Shown piece after piece: positions 10,027 through 20,225 of a DNA stretch of 64,000 nucleotides. Both the position numbers and the translations under genes were made by a program. The first letter of the stretch is position 1. Every line of letters begins with the position of its first letter. Source of the stretch: Microdochium bolleyi (Eukaryota; Ascomycota; Sordariomycetes; Xylariales; Microdochiaceae); contig KQ964247.1 of assembly GCA_001566295.1 (NCBI GenBank), positions 682,001 through 746,000 of the forward strand, written 5' to 3'. The notes beneath the pieces were generated by a model. The model saw only the letters and a program-made list of their open reading frames with translations, made no database searches and was not told where the DNA came from.

Positions 10027-13000
10027 GGCTGCTGTTCCGTCTTTTACCTCTGGGTGCTTGTGGACGTGAGATTGGCCGGTGATGATGAGGTGCTAGTGTA
10101 GAGACAATCAGATTTGAGTACGAGAAGAGCCGCTGGTTTATATGTCAGGCTCCAGGCACTCTGGTTTCGAGAACTATTCTTGCCATAGCCTGATATCAAA
10201 GTCTAGAACCTCTGGAGCTGCCGGAAAGCATTGCAAGACCGCGCCGCCGGATAATCTGGAAGAATTCGACTTCCTATGGACGAGGAAGCCTTGCTCGCTG
10301 TCGTGGGCAAGTCTCATGGGGACGAGAGGGTCTCGTAGCTGTCAGACCCAGATATCAGATACTTCCATAAGCTAGAGGCCAACGAACACATCTCAGGTAG
10401 CCAGTACCAGATGACCCGCTATGTCATGTTCAATGTTCGCAGGTTCTCACTAAGCACAGGACTCCAAGCCACAATCTGGCAGGAGCAACCAGTGTCCCCC
10501 CACGTGAAAGTTGCCTGTTGCGGCCAGCACACGTGTGGTGAGGCTGACAGAACCCTGGCCAGCTTGGTAACAGGGTCGCATTCCGCCGACTAGGATTATC
10601 AGTCCCGCGACCAGGACATCGGGACCAATGAGTCGTCGTGCTTGCAACGGGGACCAGTGCGGCCCATCCCGGTACATGCTTGGTCTTCAGCGAGCCCGTC
10701 CGCGTAACCGCCCGCAGCACGTGGCAGTGACCCCCATGGACGCAGGATGCTGACCGGCTAGAGATTCCTTGGGAACACGAGGTCCTCAAACCGCCCGGAA
10801 GGGCTTCAGCATCATCGGCGTCCCGGCCCGTCGAGCCATCACCGGTGTTCCGCTGCTGCGAAATTCTCGGAGCCGGCCCGGGCCCGCTGGACCAGCCACC
10901 CCGGCACCCGTCATCATGATACCACCACTTATCTTGCATCCTGCAGCCGAAGCAGCCGGGATCTGAGAGTTATGCCAATCGGGAGCCAACCGCTTTCTGT
11001 AGGGCTTAGATGGGCGCCAAGCTATCTTGGTAAGGATCTTGAGATTTTGCGCCCCCTGGGGACCCTGTGGCAGAAATTCAGCAAGCGCGCTTTGCGCAGC
11101 TCACGCATTCGGATGATGTTCATACTTATCTAGGACTCTCGCGAGCTTAGTCCGGTCGAGTTGCCACTTTCCGCACGATGTTCACGCTTACCTAGGGCCA
11201 TCACAGATGACTTGTATCCGTGTGCTTATGGTAAGAACGCGGGTTTAACGGCATGAAAGACACGAAGATGACCACCTCGCTTCCAAGATGTCGTACGGTA
11301 GGCGCGGAAGCAGTCTCTTGTCGTCCCAACGATGGCTACGCGTGGGGGCCTCGCGGCGTTCGAACCGGGGTGGGAGCTTGTCTGATGATGGCGTGTCGGG
11401 ACCCTTGCCCTTGCACTCTTTCCTGGGCCTGATAGAGATCGGATGTGTCAACCCTATCGCAACACCGCTCCTATCCGAGAATATCCTTGAAAAATCATGC
11501 CCACCGCTGCCGACGCGCGGTCAGGTCATCTCGCTGCCTGCGACACGGCTACAGGGGGTGCTTGCATCCGTACACCGGTGGCTAGGCCAGGTTCCTGCGG
11601 CAGGCTGCGGGATCCATCTTTCGGCTCAGCCCGCCTGCGACGCAGGGATCGTTGTGGGAGCTGGAAAGTCTGGATGGCGCCACAATCGGTCAAGCAAGCT
11701 GTAGCAGGGCCTGCTCCGACGCCAGGATGGATGCCCATGTGCAGAAGTGTTGTATGGACGTGCATGAGCTAGAGTCGGATGCACGTCTGAGTGGCTCTCT
11801 AAGTCGCAGCCGTGTCCACCACCGCGGGAGGCGAGATCTCCCAGCATCCAGACTGTGGCGAGGGCACGGCGGGCCGCTGCATACAGCAGAATGTTTGTCT
11901 GCAGATACGGAAGCATTCTTTCTGCAGGCAGCCGTCCAAGCGCTTGAGATCGCGAAAGTTGTGGGCCACTGAGACCTTCCAACATGGCAAGGCAAAAGCC
12001 AAAGGGTAGGGTAGACCCGTGAACTAGGTCCGACCAGTCCGGGTAAAGCCCAGGCTGACCCTTCCTCGCCGGGCTGAGCTGCTGATTGTCCAGCTCTGAA
12101 TCCACCGTTGACGGGCGAGCATTGGTCGCGGAGCATGGCGTGGAGTGCTTCGGAGCAGGCCAGACGGTATATAACATCGACCAGATTGGGCATCGACACC
12201 GCAGCCAAGAAGGGCGTAATGGAGACGATGGAGCGGGAATAGTTCGTTAGGGCAGGAGATGGGAGGAACTGCACCTTCTGAAAGAACGCGCGTCTCGGCC
12301 GGTCTTGCCAGCCTTGGTACGCCAAAGCTGCCTCACACCTTTCTTCTTCCGAGCATCTGGTATGAATATCTTCCATTCTGGATAATCGATAATACAATGC
12401 ACTTGATGTTACTCGGCTCCGGGGGTGCCCCTGGTATTGAGCATTCTCCGTCGTGGTTCCAGGCTTAATGCTCGTTGTGTTTTTGTGAAACACTTGAAGC
12501 TGTCGAGGTCGTACAGATATCCTTGTTTCGATCATAACTGCTCTATTGTAGTTATGCGTTTATTTTGCGTCAATGATACCGAATCAAGGAATGTAAAAAG
12601 AGAGTAAATTGTTTTATACAATTAAAGAATTTACACGTGCACAGGTAAAACATTCGATACAGCCTACTGCGCAACGATCTTGTCTACAAAACACCAGAAG
12701 CATTGAGCCCTGGACTTGTTGGTGTTTCTTAACCCCGAAACCGTGGCTGACGAAGCCAATGGCACCCGTAGAAGTAACCGTCTTCTGTAGACATCATGAC
12801 CACCTGCAGGGTTTTATATAGCCTTCTGTTCTCCGCTCGGTCATTGAGATCAATGAACTGCTTCAATTGAAAACGCTAATATATGTAGGGACACGGATAT
12901 CCAGGACCTGAGAACATTTGGAGGTGGCCGGCCGGGGTGTTCCCGCTCGTGCCGGAGCGATGTGGAGATCCCGCTGTGACGTCCGCGATCTTGCCAGAAC

Positions 13001-13229
13001 GGGACGGGGCACCCGGCCTGCCGATGACATAATCAATCATCACCTCGACGAAGACCTCGTTTCTGCTTTGCGAATTCTGGTATCGACTTGCGTATATCTC
13101 CAGACAATCTCAAACAGCAAATCTATCGCCAATCCACTCCATTCACTCCCGCCGCCGATTGATTGTCTGACTGTGGTTGCGCCTCACAGTGCCGGCATCC
13201 AATATCAGCGGCCTCCTGCGTGGTGTGCC
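10027..13229. other. 3.2-kb gene-poor region upstream of tyrosinase
   Basis: The left part is the tyrosinase promoter. Between 11626 and 12535 three overlapping minus-strand frames (845, 552 and 203 bp) stay open but show no domain. They could be chance or remnants of a decayed gene. Two 20-bp copies of a similar sequence at 11115-11134 and 11177-11196 differ at three positions, all transitions. From about 12400 to 12700 the DNA is AT-rich. A TATA-like run lies at about 12164. No gene is supported. Confidence 0.5.
10137..10142 (-). promoter_or_regulatory. TATA box of the tyrosinase gene
   Basis: TATAAA on the minus strand, about 110 bp upstream of the tyrosinase ATG at 10026. Position and sequence are typical of inducible fungal genes. 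Confidence 0.5.
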
Positions 13230-14224
13230 ATGAACGTCTTGTCACACGCCTTCTCACCTTGCAGGTCGTACCTCAGAACCACAAGAGTCGTGCTGCGCAC
13301 ATATAGTTCGCTCCAAAACTACAGCAGCATGTCAAACCACCACGCGCCCTGGCCAGTCAGACCCTACGAGCCGCGCAACCAGACCTGGCCATATTCAGAT
13401 GCCGACTTCGCGCGGCACGACCCCACCGTCGACACGCGGTTCTACAACGAGGCCCGCCTGGTGACGCACATTGACGATACGGCGATCGCGACCCTGGGGC
13501 AGTACTATGACGCGGTGCTGCCACGGGAGGGTCGGCTGCTGGACTTCTGCTCGTGGGTAGTCTTTCCGAAAGTCGTGAGACATCAACTAACAGTCCCGGA
13601 TACACCGGCGAAAGAAGCTGGATAAGCCACTACCCCAAAGCCATAACAGAGGCAGCACTGACAGGTGATCTGCACGTGATCGGCATGGGCATGAACGGAG
13701 AAGAGCTCGCGGCGAATCCGGTCCTGAGGGCGGACAGCAGGCTCACCACAGACCTCAATGTTGACCCAGACGTGCACAAGGCCCTGATCGAAGCCAAGGC
13801 GGTCGGCAGCGAGGACCCGGATAAACTGGCCGCATCCACCTGCGTAGTAAGCATCGACTACCTCACTAAGCCGCGCGAGGTGCTCGAGAGCCTGAGGGCG
13901 GCGACGGCCCCAGGCGGGATGGTGCACCTCGTCATCAGCAACCGGTGCTTCCCTACCAAAGTGGTCGGCCGCTGGCTCCGCGTATCGGAGGAGGAGAGGC
14001 TGCAGATGGTCGGGGACTACCTGCACTTCTCGGGCTGGCGGAACATTGAGATTGTGGAGCTGAGCAACGGGAGGGTCGAGGACAATAGCAGCGGCGGCGG
14101 CAGCAACAATGACAACAACAATGGGAATGCCTCACAGGGTTTAGCGAGCCTGATGAGGTTCGTGGGGGTGGGCATGTCGCGAGATCCGCTGTGGGTTGTC
14201 CGAGCTACGAATCGAGGGCCTTGA
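13230..14224 (+). CDS. Methyltransferase-like protein with probable mitochondrial presequence
   Basis: Exons 13230-13552 and 13615-14224 (62-bp intron, GTGGGT donor) give 310 aa. The splice joins an L-L-D-F-C-S-S-W-I-S-H-Y-P segment that only makes sense in this frame. It is followed by a V-I-G-M-G-M-N segment, D-L-N-V-D-P, and a late S-x-D-Y-L-x-x-P...A-P-G-G block. These look like the strands and loops of a class I S-adenosylmethionine-dependent methyltransferase fold, though the first glycine motif is not canonical and no substrate can be named. From the first ATG the N-terminus is rich in Arg, Ser and Thr without acids, as in mitochondrial presequences. A second in-frame ATG at 13329 would give a cytosolic form. 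The C-terminus holds a Gly/Ser/Asn low-complexity insert. Confidence 0.82.
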
Positions 14225-14577
14225 TGCCTGATGACTTGCAGTAGGGCATGGGCAAGATTCAGTTCTAGATCTAGATGGTGGCTGCAGATGAGGACCAGTT
14301 CTCCGAGCTGACTGACTGGCTGGCTGTCTTGGCTTTGAGTGTAAATGAGCAAGTATTTGTTCTGCCGAGTTGGTGCCTGGGGTGTCGAGAAACCCTGGCA
14401 ACGGCCCTCGCACGCTATAAAGGAGTCTCCCATTTTCCCCCAGAGACACATCAGCTTCTCCTCTCCTTTCAACCACTCCCATCTTTCCATCCAGAAGAAT
14501 TGGCAGCGGAAAACCACTACACAAAGACACAAAAATACAGCAACCAACAGCCAACACAACAACACAAAGCAACAGCC
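14225..14577. other. Promoter and leader of the CVNH gene
   Basis: Short intergenic stretch with a clear TATA box at 14416 followed by a C/T-rich and then A/C-rich leader leading to the ATG at 14578. No other gene was seen. Confidence 0.6.
14416..14421 (+). promoter_or_regulatory. TATA box of the CVNH lectin-like gene
   Basis: TATAAA within GCTATAAAGG, about 160 bp upstream of the ATG at 14578. A pyrimidine-rich stretch, typical of fungal transcription starts, follows within 60 bp. It argues that the downstream gene is, or recently was, transcribed. Confidence 0.6.
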
Positions 14578-15457
14578 ATGCCGCCTCCTAAGCCCGCCAT
14601 CCCGGGCCTCACCGCGATCATGCTCATCGTTGCCATGCTGCTGCTCCCGCAGCTGCAAATCCTCGTCGCTGCAGACGGTCCGGGCTGGCTCAACGAGGAG
14701 TGCCAGAAGAACTAGTCGTTCGACTCCGAGAGAAAAGCCATCCGCACCTTCTGCATGGACCACACCTGCAACCAGAACCTCTACAGCCAGATCCACGTCA
14801 ACAAGTGCCTCGCCAACATGGGCGGCCACCTGACGCCCCGCCACAAGTAGGTCGTCTCGTCTCTTAACCCAGAAATCTTTTTTCTTTCTTGGGACAGGGT
14901 GTTTGATCGGTACTGACATGCCTTCCTCCATGGTAGCGGAAACGCCCTCGACAGCTGCTACGGCTGCTACATCAGCAAGGACTGGTACGAGCTTCACTGC
15001 GTCTGCCCCGACGACCAGGGCAATCGCCATGTCTCGGCCATCAACCTGAGTAAGTGTGATCACAGCGAACTTCCAATCATGTCTTGTCATGCCTTCAGTA
15101 GAACACTTCACCCGCATGTCACTTTCCCTCCCACTCGGCGTCACCCAGAAATCTGTACACGGCCTACTTACGCACCACTTCATTTGAACCGCAAGCTGAT
15201 TCTTCCCCTTCATTTGCTTTTTCACCACAGACGAGGTCTTGCACAACTGGTTCGGCTACATCTCGTGCTTTGGCGAGCACGAGACGGGCGACGGCTACGA
15301 GCACAGCTACCCTTGCAAGGAGCCCGACGACTGGCAGCCCGACTCCGACAGCTACGACGACACCTGCCGCGACGGCTGCCCCGAGGTCATCCCCTCTTGG
15401 CCTTTTGACCCTCCCAACAGCGGCGGTAGCAAGAGCCGCGCTGCGCTTGCCGAGTGA
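14578..15457 (+). CDS. Secreted cyanovirin-N (CVNH) domain lectin-like protein, frame interrupted by one TAG
   Basis: Exons 14578-14846, 14937-15049 and 15231-15457 (introns 90 and 181 bp, good GT-AG signals) form one frame of 202 codons plus stop, broken by TAG at 14713-14715. Residues 1-32 are a signal peptide. After the TAG, two CVNH half-repeats follow: S-Q-I-H-V-N-K-C-L-A-N with G-G-H-L, and S-A-I-N-L-N-E-V-L-H-N with G-Y-I-S-C. The family pattern is S-x-I-x-L-N-x-x-I-x-N-x-x-G-x-L. CVNH proteins bind high-mannose glycans. The Cys-rich, Asp-rich C-terminal 50 residues are unusual. Promoter, signal peptide, both introns and the rest of the frame look intact, so the TAG may be a recent nonsense mutation (one transition from CAG), a base-call error or a read-through site. 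A shorter product starting at a later ATG would lack the signal peptide. Confidence 0.72.
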
Positions 15458-16119
15458 TAAGGTCCCGGCTCTTTCCGCAACGCCTGGCTCCAGATGCTCT
15501 GCGGCCCCGCCTCGCTGACTTCCTTGAAGCCCACTCTCATGTCTGTCTGCAGCATCTTGATGTGTTTTTACGAGAAGCGTCCCGGCGGCGTTCGTGGACA
15601 TGAACGTCGACGAACGTTTGACAGTGATTTTGAGAGACAGTCCAATTCATTTCCACCTGATAGAGCTATCTTCACTTATGGTGAAATGGAAAATTGGTCA
15701 AGTAACGCTCTTTCTGAGGAGTTCGTGAACTTTCATCAGGGAAGAAGGATAACAAACTCTACATAGCGTCCGTAGCCGCCAATGCAGGCGATATCCAAAG
15801 CGATTAGTGCACACAGTAATCAGCACAGAGTCCCGTCTTTCGTCTTGTTGTTGTTTCTCCTTGACAAGCAGAGATGCCCAATCTCGGGTTCCAGAAGAAT
15901 GAGATACGCCAATTTCACAACCACTTCCGGGATGTGATCCTGCAAGTCGTGTGACTCGTAAGCCTCGACTGACAAATAGTTCTCTTCCCTATCTCCGAAT
16001 CCCGTGACGTTGTCGCCCAAAACATGTCGCTCATCATCTCCATTCAAAACTTTTCCTTCATCCAGCCTTGTTTTGTTCACCCACCTCTTTTTCTCTTTCA
16101 AGACAATTTGGAGATTTCT
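15458..16119. other. Intergenic region between convergent CVNH and GH3 genes
   Basis: 3' untranslated regions of two convergent genes. The plus-strand frame at 15494-15766 has no motif. Nothing else seen. Confidence 0.6.
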
Positions 16120-19100
16120 TCACCAGTGCCCCTTGACCCTCAGATCCCTCGAGCTGAACCCAACACCAATCTCGTACTCCCCGGCGTCCACGACAAGCAC
16201 CCAGTTCTGCTGGACCACGTCCCAGTAGCTCAGGTCCCTGCGCGTCAGGTTGAACTGCACCGTCCGGCTCTCTCCAGGGCCAAGCTCGATCTTCTCGAAC
16301 CCGCGCAGCACGCGCACGGGGAAGTCCAGCTCGTTCTTCTCCGCCCCCTTCGCCGCCGCCGCCGCCGCAGCCGCAGCAGTCTTGGACCCGGGATACCCCA
16401 GATAGACCTGCGGCACCGCTTTGCCCTTCACACCACCGGTGTTCTTGACCTCGACCTCCACGGTGACATAGGTCTCCCACAGATCCGGGTTGCCGCCCTC
16501 GTCGCCGCCCGCGCCGCTGGGCTCCTGTGCGACATCATACCCTGCCGGGTACGGGTACGCGCCGCCCTGCTTGACGAGCTCGCCGTCCGCCGTGACGAAC
16601 TCGTCGACCGAGTCCAGGTACGGGTACACAAACTTCTTGAGCTTCCTGAACCCCTTGGGGAACAGCGCCTCCTTGGGGTCCGGAATGGCGGTGTCGTACG
16701 CAGGCGGCTTGGCAAAGTCCTTTGGTCTCGCGGCGGGCAGCGCAGAGACACCCTTCCGAGCACCCTTGGCGCCATCCTTCACTCTCAGTCCGGAGAGCTC
16801 AAACTGCGTGTAGCTCAGCCCGAAGCCGAATTCAAACCGCGGCTCGACCTCGAACTTGTCAAAGTGGCGGTAGTCCACGTACAGGCCCTCGGAGAAGTCC
16901 TGTTGCGGCACGACCCCATTGGGCGTGTACATGATCTTGGCGCCCGGGCCGTAGTCGTCGAGGCTCTTGCCGATGGTCCAGGGCAGGTGCCCGCTGGGGT
17001 TGACGTCTCCAAAGATGACGTCGGCGAGGGCGTTGCCGCTCTCCTGGCCGGGTAGATTCGCCACGATGACGCCCTTGACGCGGGGCAGGTCGATCCAGTT
17101 CTCCATGGTCACGGGGCCGACGGTGTGGATCACGACGACCACGTCGCCCGGCTCGTCGCCGCCGCAACCGAGCGCAACGGCAATGGCCAGGTCGTCGCCG
17201 CCCTTCTGCAGGAGCAAGTTGGGTCGGTCGCCCTTGACAGAGTCCCATACGCGCAGGCCCTCACCCGAGTCGGCGTTGGCGAAGACGATGCACACGTCAG
17301 CGTCGGCTAGGATCTCGGGGTCCTTGAAGTTCGGGCTGTTGGTCAGGTACGATGTGACATTGACCTTGCCGCCGCTCTCCTTGCTTGTCCAGCCCTTGGT
17401 AAGAGCCTCGACAGGAGTGATGAGGTACGGGAACTCGACGGCTCCCGAGCCCCAGCCGCTGCCGAGCGTGCCCTGGTTACAGTCCCGGTCCTTGCAGACA
17501 TTCGGGCCCTCGCCGGGCCCGGCGTCCTCGCCGAAGATGGCGATACGCAGAGGTTTCCCGTCGCGCCTCCGATCACTGGCCTTGGTTCCGGTCTTGCCGT
17601 CCCTCGTAATCGGGAGGATGCCGTTGTTCTTTAGCAGGACCGTGCCCTCCGCGGCGACAGCACGTGCTACAGCCACGTGCTCCTTCTCCATGACATCGAC
17701 GTAGGAGTTGACCTTGGTCTTCTCCTGCTCCGTCGGGCTGCCCGGGGCCAAGATGCCGTATTCCTCATCGGTCCAGGAGGAGAAGTTGGGTCCTTTAGGG
17801 TCGAACTTAGTCTCGTCGTCCTGGCCAAATTGGTACCACGCGGCCACGATCCTAGTGACCATGTCGTTCAGCCGGTCCAGCGGCAAGGAGCCGTTTAGCA
17901 CCGAGCGAGTCAGCTCGGCACCCCAGAGGGAGTTACCCTGGGCCCAGAACAAGCCGTCTCCGGGCATCAGCATGTCCAGCCCGGCCAGCGCCGTACTGAC
18001 GCCCCCACGAGCGGCGAGCCAGTCACTCTGGACGAAGCCTGCGTTGAAGAGGTCAGCAGCTAGTCTTTCGCATTGTTCTTTTGTATTTCGGGGTCTCGTT
18101 TCGATACAGGTCCCGGCCGGCGCCGGCCCGAGATCCACTTTGCTTCCGTAGCACTCAGATACCGCAGATGTGAAAGACAAAATCGTACTTACCCTGAAAG
18201 CCCATCTCATCCCTTAGCAGCCCATTGAGCAGCTTCGAGTTACCACAGGCATACGAGTTGTTGACCTGGTTGTAGCTGCACATGACGCTGGCCACGCCGG
18301 CCTTGACGGCGTCGCCAAACGGCCACATGTACAGTTCGTGCATGGTGCGGTCGTCAATGTTGCTCGAGATGGCGTTGGGCAGGCCCCACTCCCACGACTG
18401 CCTGAAGTGCTCCTGCTCGTTGGCAACAAGATGCTTGATGGTCGCCATCACGCCCTCGTCCTGCATTCCCTTGATCGACTGCGCGGCTGCGATACCCGAG
18501 AGGTACGGGTCCGCGCCGAAGCCCTCCCAGTTGCGTCCTGCGGCTGGCATCCTGCCCAGGGGTCCGATGCACGGTCCGAGGATCACGTTGACGCCCTTGT
18601 TCCGCGCCTCGATCGCGTGCGCGTTGCCCCACTGGTACATGAGATCTTTGCTCCACGTTGCGCCGACGGTGACGCCCGCGGGGAAGGCCGTCGCATTGTC
18701 AGCGAACCTGATCCCCAGCGGCCCGTCCTGCAGAGCGAGCGAGGGGAAGCCAACGTTGGTCGCGGGCCCCGTGTTGCCCACGGCCGGACCCATCTGCCAG
18801 CCCGTGCCGGTAGTGATGTTGACCTTCTCGGGAAGCGTCATACGGGCCACCAGTGCGTGGGCTTTCTTGTAGCTATCGGTCCACGTCTTGGCCGTGCCAC
18901 CCTTGGGGGTCGGGTACCACGGCGGCGAGAGCCCGTCGGGTGGGGCTCGCGTGTACTTGTCCCAGGCGACGTAGCTGCCGGTGGAGAGGGAGAAGAAGAC
19001 GACAATGAGGACGGCGATGAACGAGAGGATGCATTTCCGAGAGCGGCCGGTGAAGCAGCCGATGCAGAACGAGCAGCACGAGCCACAGAAGGATGAGGCC

Positions 19101-19276
19101 TTACGGCGGCGGACGCGGAAGCCAGCGGTGGCTGCCGACTTTTCGGCTGCAGATAAGGATGTGCGGTGCTTGTCGGGGACGTAGTCGATGTCGAGCGAGT
19201 CGCGCACATCGTCGTCGTCGAAGGAGTCGCGGAAGCCGCCCCGAGGCCCCAGGAGACCCTGTTTGCTGGGGTCCAT
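16120..19276 (-). CDS. Membrane-anchored GH3 beta-glucosidase
   Basis: Exons 19276-18193 and 18038-16120 (154-bp intron) give 1000 aa. It should release glucose from the non-reducing ends of beta-glucosides. Residues 1-80 are cytosolic and acidic then basic. They are followed by a Cys-rich stretch (seven Cys in about 25 residues) and a transmembrane helix at about 83-103, so the enzyme is a type II membrane protein with the catalytic part outside. The GH3 N-domain (about 130-440) has GPLGR, KH and NNSYACG segments. The nucleophile is Asp367 in S-D-W, and GLDMLMPGD follows. The alpha/beta sandwich domain (about 500-730) and a fibronectin-III-like C-terminal domain with VEVKNTG complete it. The intron sits five codons before the nucleophile. 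An inserted Lys/Pro-rich segment lies between the second and third domains. Confidence 0.95.
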
Positions 19277-20225
19277 GTTGGGTTGCCGCTGTGCGTCGTT
19301 TGATCCGTAGCTGGACGCAATGCCAGGGGTGATGTCGCCCTCGAGAGTCTGGCGGTGTTGATGTTGATTGTGAAGGAAGTGTTGAGGGTGCCGTGTCGTG
19401 CCCAGGGCAGCTGTTACCGTGGACAGTCAGAGTCGCACAAGCTGGTGACAGCTCGTCGGCAGCACAGGGTCTTGGTGGTGTGACAGTCGTGTGCTCGAGT
19501 GATGGCCGCAATGGCTGGGCGGTGGCCTGCGAGGAGAAAAGGAAAAGACGGGATGAGGAAGAAGCAACTGGGCTGGCCGAAGCTCACATCTGGGCTCCGG
19601 GCTGGGCAGAGAACAGGACGTCACCTGAAGACTACTGCAAGTCCGGTGTCGCTAGACCCCCACAGGGCGGAGGGCAGGGGTCACCCCGCCAATGATCATC
19701 GCCAGGCCCCTGGACCAGCGCGGAGTTATAGATCCAGCTCCATAACCTCCCCTCACGAGCTGACTCGAGAGAGCCAACGGGAACGGGGCAGCGCAGGGAA
19801 GTTTGACAAAGACAATCTGCCCATGATGTGCTCTGCTTCACAACGGAGATCGAAGCACAAGCTTCACATGTGCGATGCTACTCAAGGTCCACAACTGCCA
19901 CCGGCCCTACGCTCGCGTTCAGTCGGATGGGTTACAGGCATCCTTCTCCATATGTCTACACACAAGTGCCAGCTAAAAATATAGATCTGCTAAGGACGCC
20001 GCGGCTTGCCGACTTGATAACGATGCTGTCCTCCGTATCTATTACGCTGGCGACCGACAGTCACCAATTGACTTCCTCAATACCCTCCGTTCGCTTACAA
20101 AGAGTGTTGCTATCCGACAGCGCATAATAAAATGTCGTCCGAGGTCCCACAGGATATGCGGCGTGTCGTCTTGGGGATCCACAGCCGTTGCGCCCATCCG
20201 AGGATACGCCGCCAGGTCACTCACC
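19277..20225. other. Promoter region of GH3 gene and 3' region of zinc-finger gene
   Basis: It lies between two genes on the minus strand and contains the upstream region of the beta-glucosidase and the 3' region of the PARP-type finger gene. Only motif-free short frames. No RNA or repeat recognised. Confidence 0.6.

Noticed and set aside
14017..15246. 409-codon minus-strand frame across the methyltransferase 3' end and CVNH gene
   Set aside because: It runs antisense through exons and introns alike, has no recognisable domain, and the plus-strand genes have splice sites and motifs.
16024..17055. 343-codon plus-strand frame over the GH3 gene
   Set aside because: Antisense shadow of GC-rich GH3 coding sequence.
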